Shown here piece by piece: positions 59,401-64,000 of a stretch of DNA of 64,000 bases. The notes beneath the pieces are model-generated. The model did not search any database and was not told the origin of the DNA. It saw only the letters and a program-made list of their open reading frames with translations. Location of the stretch: NCBI GenBank assembly GCA_037783545.1, contig JBBELK010000451.1, positions 868,001-932,000 of the forward strand, in the 5' to 3' direction. Position 1 is the stretch's first letter; each line of letters begins with the position of its first letter. The position numbers were made by a program, and so were the translations under genes. Source of the DNA: Henricia sp. BOLD:AAB3569. Taxonomy: Eukaryota; Echinodermata; Asteroidea; Spinulosida; Echinasteridae.

Positions 59401-59656
59401 AAGGCAATGAATGAGCTAAGTTCTGTCGATACAACACATGATATGAACAGGTCACAAATAATTGAGATATTGAAAACAAATTTCCAAACTTGTAAGGAGT
59501 ATTAAAACTTTACATACTAATGCATTTCATTTGATTTCCTTTTAACAGGACCAGTTTGTGAAGCTCCCTTGTGTTGCTGCCCATGCTTGGCCTCACCTGG
59601 ACTATTGGACTCCACGTACATGTCTCTCTCCTGTTGGAATTCATTTGTCATCATGA
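53457..59656 (+). CDS. Natriuretic-peptide-receptor-like extracellular ligand domain, no cyclase domain seen
   Basis: Proposed exons: 53457-53499 (signal peptide MKRLLSAVVVLIAAS), 53613-53727 (FNWTDSQCNTNVGLDAIADY), 54177-54360 (VTVVLRNHTLWQQV), 54495-54641 (VYVFLGEVYELRSFALAAYD), 55307-55470 (IYEDEKASKAFESVMIVTPK), 56059-56194 (AAFLYDATILFAKALH), 57466-57552 (LELDITHYKNGR) and 59549-59656 ending in TGA. These align in order with the ANF-receptor ligand fold of membrane guanylate cyclases. Exons 3 to 6 join in phase. Exon 2 to 3 and exon 6 to 7 do not, and about 60 residues around the usual GPGC segment are missing, so small exons are undetected or lost. No transmembrane, kinase-like or cyclase domain follows within the window. 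It may be a secreted ligand-binding form or a decaying copy. Confidence 0.6.
53808..54063 (-). repeat. Dispersed repeat family D in receptor-like gene intron
   Basis: Contains TGTTACCATTGGTA and TCATTGCAAATGATACATTG; it occupies most of the intron where a receptor exon appears to be missing. Confidence 0.65.
54681..54822. mobile_element. TTAA foldback MITE family, copy in receptor-like gene
   Basis: Full-length copy 40 bp downstream of an exon donor at 54641, with arms as in copy 1. Confidence 0.85.
54858..55250 (+). repeat. Tandem array of five tRNA-like units, last with box B
   Basis: Same unit as 28917-29478, period about 78. Only the final unit carries GGTTTGAATCCC. It ends about 55 bp before a receptor-like exon at 55307. 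Confidence 0.85.
55560..55885 (+). repeat. Dispersed repeat family A, copy 3 (receptor-like gene intron)
   Basis: Begins TTGTGGCAAGG-like sequence and ends GAAGCAGAACA; same order of words as 20626-20958. Confidence 0.7.
56309..56562. mobile_element. Two consecutive foldbacks
   Basis: 56309-56490 has arms of about 88 bp with ends ATATACACATATGGACTGGC and GCCAGTCCATATGTGTATAT; 56499-56562 has arms AGTCGACTAGAGTCCCTCGA and TCGAGGGACTCTAGTCGACT. Confidence 0.88.
56590..56765 (+). repeat. Dispersed repeat family E, copy 2
   Basis: Same order of words as 25380-25600; the terminal hairpin is reduced. Confidence 0.65.
56865..56940 (+). mobile_element. TTAA foldback MITE, half copy
   Basis: Only the left arm is present, ending after CCACGAAATACGCA. 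Confidence 0.65.
57153..57353. mobile_element. Foldback MITE, 201 bp
   Basis: Ends CAATAAACCCTTTCATGGTT and AACCGTGAAAGGGTTTATTG. Arms of about 90 bp include GACGCCAT and GATCGTAG. It ends about 110 bp before a receptor-like exon. Confidence 0.85.
57836..58500 (+). repeat. 147-bp tandem repeat with a frame-preserving open frame
   Basis: ATTCATGAATGG falls at 57840, 57956, 58103, 58250 and 58397: one 116-bp and three 147-bp periods. 147 is 49 codons, so both 57917-58456 and another frame stay open; sequence identity between copies is almost total, which is recent amplification rather than coding constraint. Confidence 0.9.
58543..58818. mobile_element. Foldback with poly-A/poly-T-rich arms
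   Basis: AATAGTTCTGCTTCCG and CGGAAGCAGAACTATT near the ends; the interior is mostly AT homopolymer. Confidence 0.7.
58989..59270. mobile_element. GGATCC-ended foldback with a long poly-G tract
   Basis: CCTTAACAGGGGTGGATCCA against TGGATCCGCCCCTGCTTAAG; the left arm has run into over 30 G at 59008-59046. A reduced relative occurs at 23090-23150. Confidence 0.7.
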
Positions 59657-59756
59657 GCAGCTTTCAGGTATTGTAATATCAGCTTGTTACTACTTCTCTA
59701 CATTAGGAATAGCTTGACCATTCCCAATATAATCTATCAGCACTTTTGCTGGGTGC

Positions 59757-60352
59757 TTTCCCAAGAACTGCGTCAACAATTTGTGCTTGGGTTGGGACTC
59801 GAACCCACAACCTTCTGCATTCTATAGCAGTTGCCTTAACTGCTCGACCTCTCAGTGTGCTGGTGTCATCGGGCCTGTTTGATTCTTGCAACAGTTGGTA
59901 TCACAACTAATCCCTTGCTCTTTTCCGACATTTTATGAAAACGATTAAAAACATCAAAATGTGTTTGGGTAGGACTCGAACCCATATCCTCCTACATTTT
60001 ACAACAGTTGACTTGACCACTCAGTGAGCTGGTTTAAATCATGGAGCAGTTGGGACTTGAACCTCAATCATTCGATCACTCAGTGCGCTGGTGTCAAGGG
60101 GCCAGTTTGAATCATGGAGCAGTTGGTATCACAACCAATCCCCATGTCTCTTTTTTGACAAGATTTATCAACACTGTGCTCAGTGCTTTTCCAAGAACTC
60201 TGTTAAAACCTTGTGCTTGGATGGGACTTGAACCCACAGCATTCTAGAACAGTTGTCTTAACCACTCGCCCACTCAGTGTGCTGGTGTCGGAGTGTCAGT
60301 TTGAATCATTCATTAAAAACCTGTGCTTAGGTGGGACTCGAACCCACAGCCT
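59757..60352 (-). repeat. Degenerate series of tRNA-like SINE heads
   Basis: On the minus strand GGGTTCGAGTCC words recur about five times (around 59790, 59975, 60055, 60225 and 60335), each with a CACTGAG...GGTC partner. Same family as 26105-26177. Confidence 0.6.
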
Positions 60353-60473
60353 TTTGTAAGGCATATTTTTGTATTTTTTTTTCAAAAATTGTTAATTCGT
60401 ATAGAAACTATTCACCTTTTAATTTCCTCTAAATTTGCAGTATTTTGTAACATATTTTCTTCATTTTTCACAG

Positions 60474-60594
60474 GTGACAAAGACTTGTGTGCGGCAAGCG
60501 ATGTCGACCAGCTGAATATTTTCAAGATCTGTTTGTACTTTGGCAGACCTCACTGCATCGTCTTCAGAGTGGCCAAGATTGACCCATGGTAAGT
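60474..60594 (+). CDS. Unassigned exon-like segment downstream of the receptor-like gene
   Basis: After a pyrimidine-rich TTTTTCACAG acceptor the frame DKDLCAASDVDQLNIF, then GRPHCIVFRVAKIDPW, stays open to a donor-like TG|GTAAG at 60592; read through, it stops at TAA immediately. The amino-acid make-up looks coding, but no family is recognised and the phase to the preceding exon is unproved. Confidence 0.3.
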
Positions 60595-61109
60595 ACCAAT
60601 ACACACGCATTACTGTATAAAGTATCTCGTCTCTGACAAATGACTAGCGATGCATTGGGCCTTGAGGAGTTGCAGTTTACAGCATGGAAAAACATTTTCT
60701 GACTCGTCAAACATGGATTTCTTTCCACTACGGATGGGAATTTACGGTTAATCCAGAAACCGGTTTGCAATTCTTTCAAGTGTCGGCTAACACTAAAGAT
60801 TGTTGCTGGTGTTTATAGATGCATGTGCAATGTACACAATACCCCTTGGCCCCCAAAATAATAATTGTACCTTTACATGTATCTGGTCAAAATTGAACAA
60901 TGACCCCATTTAAATTTATTTCAGTTTTATGAAGTCATTACAAATAACCTTCTGAAAACTATTGTAAATTCTTTAAGTCTCATCCCTATTTTCCACAATG
61001 TTAAATTTAATATTTTTCCCCCACAGACATGTTGAAAGAATCAAGTCGACTGAACCTTCTGCTCAACCTACCATAGTTCCTGAATCCAACAGTCAGTTCC
61101 CAAGTCTCA

Positions 61110-61580
61110 ACAAAAACCTATCAGTTTGTAAACATTGAATCAACTCAACTGATCCTTCCATCAGTTCCTAAGCATACAACTCTTCAGTGTCTAAAAAAAA
61201 TGACTATCAGTTTGTAAACATTGATTCAACTCAACTGATCCTATCCTTCCATCAGTTCCTAAGCATACAACTCTTCAGTGTCTAAAAAAATGACTATCAG
61301 TTTGTAAACATTGAATCAACTCAACTGATCCTTCCATCAGTTCCTAAGCATACAACTCTTCAGTGTCTAAAAATAATTACTATCTGTTTGTAAACAAACC
61401 AAAACTTGCTCCATTTATTCTTTCAAAAAATGACTATCTGTTTGTAAACAAACCAAAACTTGCTCCATTTATTCTTTCAAAAAAATGACTATCTGTTTGT
61501 AAACAAACCAAAACTTGCCCCATTTATTCTTTCAAAAAATGACTATCTGTTTGTAAACATTGACTTGTACTAACAACCAA
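61110..61580 (+). repeat. Two consecutive minisatellites sharing a GTTTGTAAAC core
   Basis: Three units of 80-89 bp (TATCAGTTTGTAAACATTGA then CAACTCAACTGATCC) pass directly into three units of 53-54 bp (TATCTGTTTGTAAACAAACC then TTGCTCCATTTATTC). Both begin at the same TATC(A/T)GTTTGTAAAC word. Confidence 0.88.
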
Positions 61581-61854
61581 TTGTATTTATTTCTCTTGTA
61601 GCATTGTTTAATGTACTTTAACAAATATAGTAAGTTGTTTGTAAACAATCTTATTTAAATAGTGTTATATAGTTAAAGTAACTTCCAAAGTCAAAATAAA
61701 AGTCACTGACAACAAAAGTTTCATTTGTAAACAAGTCTCATTTTATTCTGTACTCCACTAAAGTAAACCAAGTAATATATGCAAGCAAAATGTTCATTAA
61801 CTTAATTTATGCAAGGTCCTAATTGCTATTGTCTTTACAGATAGTCCAGGGTTC

Positions 61855-62228
61855 GGTGGTCCAAATTTTAAATTTGAAAATCGAACAGGGGTTGCCCCCT
61901 GTACGATTTTCTAACGTATTGAAATGGAGGTTTCCCTCCTCTACCTGTTAAAGAAAACATTAATAAAAATGGTGTACAAAGAAATGCAATTAAACACAGA
62001 AAATCGAACCGGGGTTACCCCCTGTCCGATTTTCTAATGTATTGAAATGGAGGTTTCCCTCCTCTACCTGTTAAAGAAAAAATTAATAAAAATGGTGCAC
62101 ATAGAAATGCAATTAAACACAGAAAATCGAACCGGGGTTACCCCCTGTCCGATTTTCTAATGTATTGAAATGGAGGTTTCCCTCCTCTACCTGTTAAAGA
62201 AAACATTAATAAAAATGGTGTACAATTC
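61855..62228 (+). repeat. ~122-bp tandem repeat, three copies, with hairpin
   Basis: GAAAATCGAACCGGGGTTAC and ACCCCCTGTCCGATTTTCTA form a hairpin in each unit, followed by GAAATGGAGGTTTCCCTCCT. The array ends just beyond the minus-strand polyadenylation signal at 62235. Confidence 0.88.
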
Positions 62229-62292
62229 AAATGATTTATTAAACAAGAAAATATAGTTACAAAATAAGCGGTAACTGCAATCTCAAAACACA

Positions 62293-62515
62293 TCATTTGT
62301 CGAGAATCGTCTTTTCATGAGCAAACATTTTGACTTGGTGAATCAAGTCACAGATTGTCAGTAAATACATCATGACAAACTGAAAATGGACTTTCTCAAG
62401 TTTTCCATCTACATACCCGATTACGACGTACCAAGTCAAAAAGACAGTCACGAAAACATTTAAAAACTTATTCCGTCTGGAACTGGACTGCTTGCGGCCT
62501 CTGGAGATGCCGTTT
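62293..62515 (-). CDS. Probable last exon of a minus-strand gene with two membrane segments
   Basis: On the minus strand a TTTTTCTTTTTCAG acceptor precedes an open frame of 73 residues: a basic Ser/Arg stretch (GRKQSSSRRNKF), a hydrophobic segment (LNVFVTVFLTWYVVIGYV), a short charged loop, a second hydrophobic segment (FQFVMMYLLTICDLI) and the tail HEKTILDK before TGA. A minus-strand AATAAA lies about 55 bases beyond the stop, near 62235-62240. The first base completes a split codon (phase 2). The protein is not recognised; a small multi-pass membrane protein is suggested. Earlier exons were not found between here and 64000. Confidence 0.5.
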
Positions 62516-62864
62516 CTGAAAAAGAAAAATAACAAAATATTAGTTTCAGATAAACACATTTTACAATGGCTTTCATTTCATACCAAAATTTATTAATTTT
62601 CAGTTAATTTCTCTTTAGAACATTACTTGGTGCATTTGCCTACAACAATTTACTATTTGTACAAAACATGCATTTTAGCTGGAAATCATAGGTTTTTTAT
62701 ATGTGCTATCCAAATAATAAATTTGTTGACGGGAACATTTCAATATGATTTTTAGCTGAGAATTGGAATCCAATTAGTTTTACTAGTTAAACTTTGAAAA
62801 TGCACACAAACTTGTTCATGTTTTTAGATGATTATCAATTTATGGGTAAGAATTAAAGGCAGTA

Positions 62865-63085
62865 TACATGATTGGTATCTCGAAAATCAGAAATGTTCAC
62901 AGATTTATGCCCAACTTACACAATATAAACATGACGACAGTAGAAAACTTCCCTGAAATGGTTTTGGCTGAAGTGCTATAGTCTTTGAGAAATGAGTCAA
63001 ACCAATTAGTTTTTCACCTCATAAGACGAAAATTCAATTCGCCCCAAATTACTTCATTCATGCACTGTGATTCAGGGGAGAAATG
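62865..63085 (+). repeat. Dispersed repeat family F, copy 2
   Basis: Matches 28155-28345, including GAAGTGCTATAGTCTTTGAG. Confidence 0.65.
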
Positions 63086-63414
63086 ACTGCAAACTCTTTT
63101 TTGGACCGTTTTCTCAAACTTAGACGGAGCTGGTTTTTGCTCAGGTTGGTTTTAATCAGAACATATTCAATCACACAGGGGGATAAAATTATTTGTAACA
63201 GTTTACCAATTATGTATACTATCTTTAAGTTTATTTTTTCTTTTAAAATACTTGAGCATTAGTGAGTACAAATTTAACCAAAAACCCAAATTTAGTTTCA
63301 TATTAACAGCACACATTATCAACTTGCATATTGGTCATTTTTTAGAAATTTCGAAAGAGCTTCATACAATAAACGGTAGGAATTTAGGCACTCGACCATC
63401 ACTTTGTCCTTAAA

Positions 63415-63660
63415 GGCTTATTGTATCATTTGCAATGACCCAATTTTGGTTTTTCATGAGTTGACAAGGAAAACCTTACTCAAAGTGTCGATAGCAATGG
63501 TAACAACAAACACCACATTTATTTCCGTCAAAATGGTATTTCATGTTGGAAATTGACAACGAAGGTGGGTTCTAAAAAGTTCCCGTGCACGGGACCTTTT
63601 CAAGGTTTTCGAGCATTGATGTATCTATGTAGCTAAAATTTCTTCAGGCTAGTTTACCAA
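63415..63660 (+). repeat. Dispersed repeat family D, copy near window end
   Basis: Starts at AAAGGCTTATTGTATCATTT and includes GTCGATAGCAATGGTAACAA. Confidence 0.65.
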
Positions 63661-63854
63661 CATTCTTCCTTAGATATGTTACACTCTTCTTCTACGAATC
63701 TGCAAAAAGTTGTATCTTGCGAATGACACATAAGGCCTTTAAAAAACTTGTAACCATCAGAAATTGCACATTTGATAAGGAAACACCCCGAAAGTAAGTT
63801 AGATGTTTCACAGCCCAGGTCAAGTTTTTGCAAACTACAACTGGAAATCGGTGG

Positions 63855-64000
63855 CAGATCTAGGCTCACGGAAATTTCAAGTACTACCCCTAGATAGTGC
63901 CTGGATCCACTGCCGATTTCTAGTCATGATCACAAAAACCTAGCCCAGGCTCATGGACATTTCAAGCACTACCCAGATAGTGCCTGGATCCACTGCCGAT
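63855..64000 (+). repeat. Tandem duplication cut by the window edge
   Basis: ATAGTGCCTGGATCCACTGC occurs at about 63892 and 63978 in the same context (AGGCTCA.GGA.ATTTCAAG), period about 85. Confidence 0.75.

Noticed and set aside
63654-63869. 71-residue Cys-containing minus-strand frame
   Set aside because: No acceptor or donor, and it lies between repeat family D and the terminal tandem duplication.

Overview
The window is animal nuclear DNA: split genes with clean GT-AG introns, coding exons under roughly 8 percent of the length, and the rest dominated by tRNA-derived SINEs, inverted-repeat (foldback) elements, tandem arrays and one LINE tail. The gene families (TRPC channel, D-amino-acid/D-aspartate oxidase, natriuretic-peptide-receptor-like ligand domain) and the dense foldback/SINE load suggest a marine invertebrate, possibly a deuterostome. 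The sequence alone does not fix the species.

Layout. 1-1508: last two exons of a plus-strand gene with an acidic, Glu/Gln-rich tail, truncated by the window edge. 1509-6231: intergenic, several foldbacks. 6232-22712: a complete 14-exon TRPC-family cation channel; all 13 splice phases agree and the spliced frame is 1161 codons plus stop. Its introns hold foldbacks, SINEs and a 221-bp triplicate. 22713-26316: a spacer with two adjacent long inverted repeats. 26317-30727: the 3' half of a DAO/DDO-type flavin oxidase; the FAD-binding half is not found and one exon is one base short. 31000-34600: SINE and foldback debris. 34600-36180: four exon-like units on the minus strand. 36340-49270: a cluster of tandem arrays (101/112, 21, 24, ~84/309, 119 and 70 bp units), broken by a LINE 3' tail and by two diverged copies of one segment that flank the 119-bp array. 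50600-52160: a CpG-rich patch with a possible first exon. 53457-59656: exons of a natriuretic-receptor-like extracellular domain with no cyclase part in view. 62293-62515: a likely last exon of a minus-strand gene that starts further right.

How the genes relate. TRPC channels, receptor guanylate-cyclase-like proteins and D-aspartate/D-serine metabolism can all serve neuronal or sensory signalling, but nothing in the sequence shows these genes act together. No virus-like element, CRISPR array, rRNA or convincing functional tRNA gene was seen.
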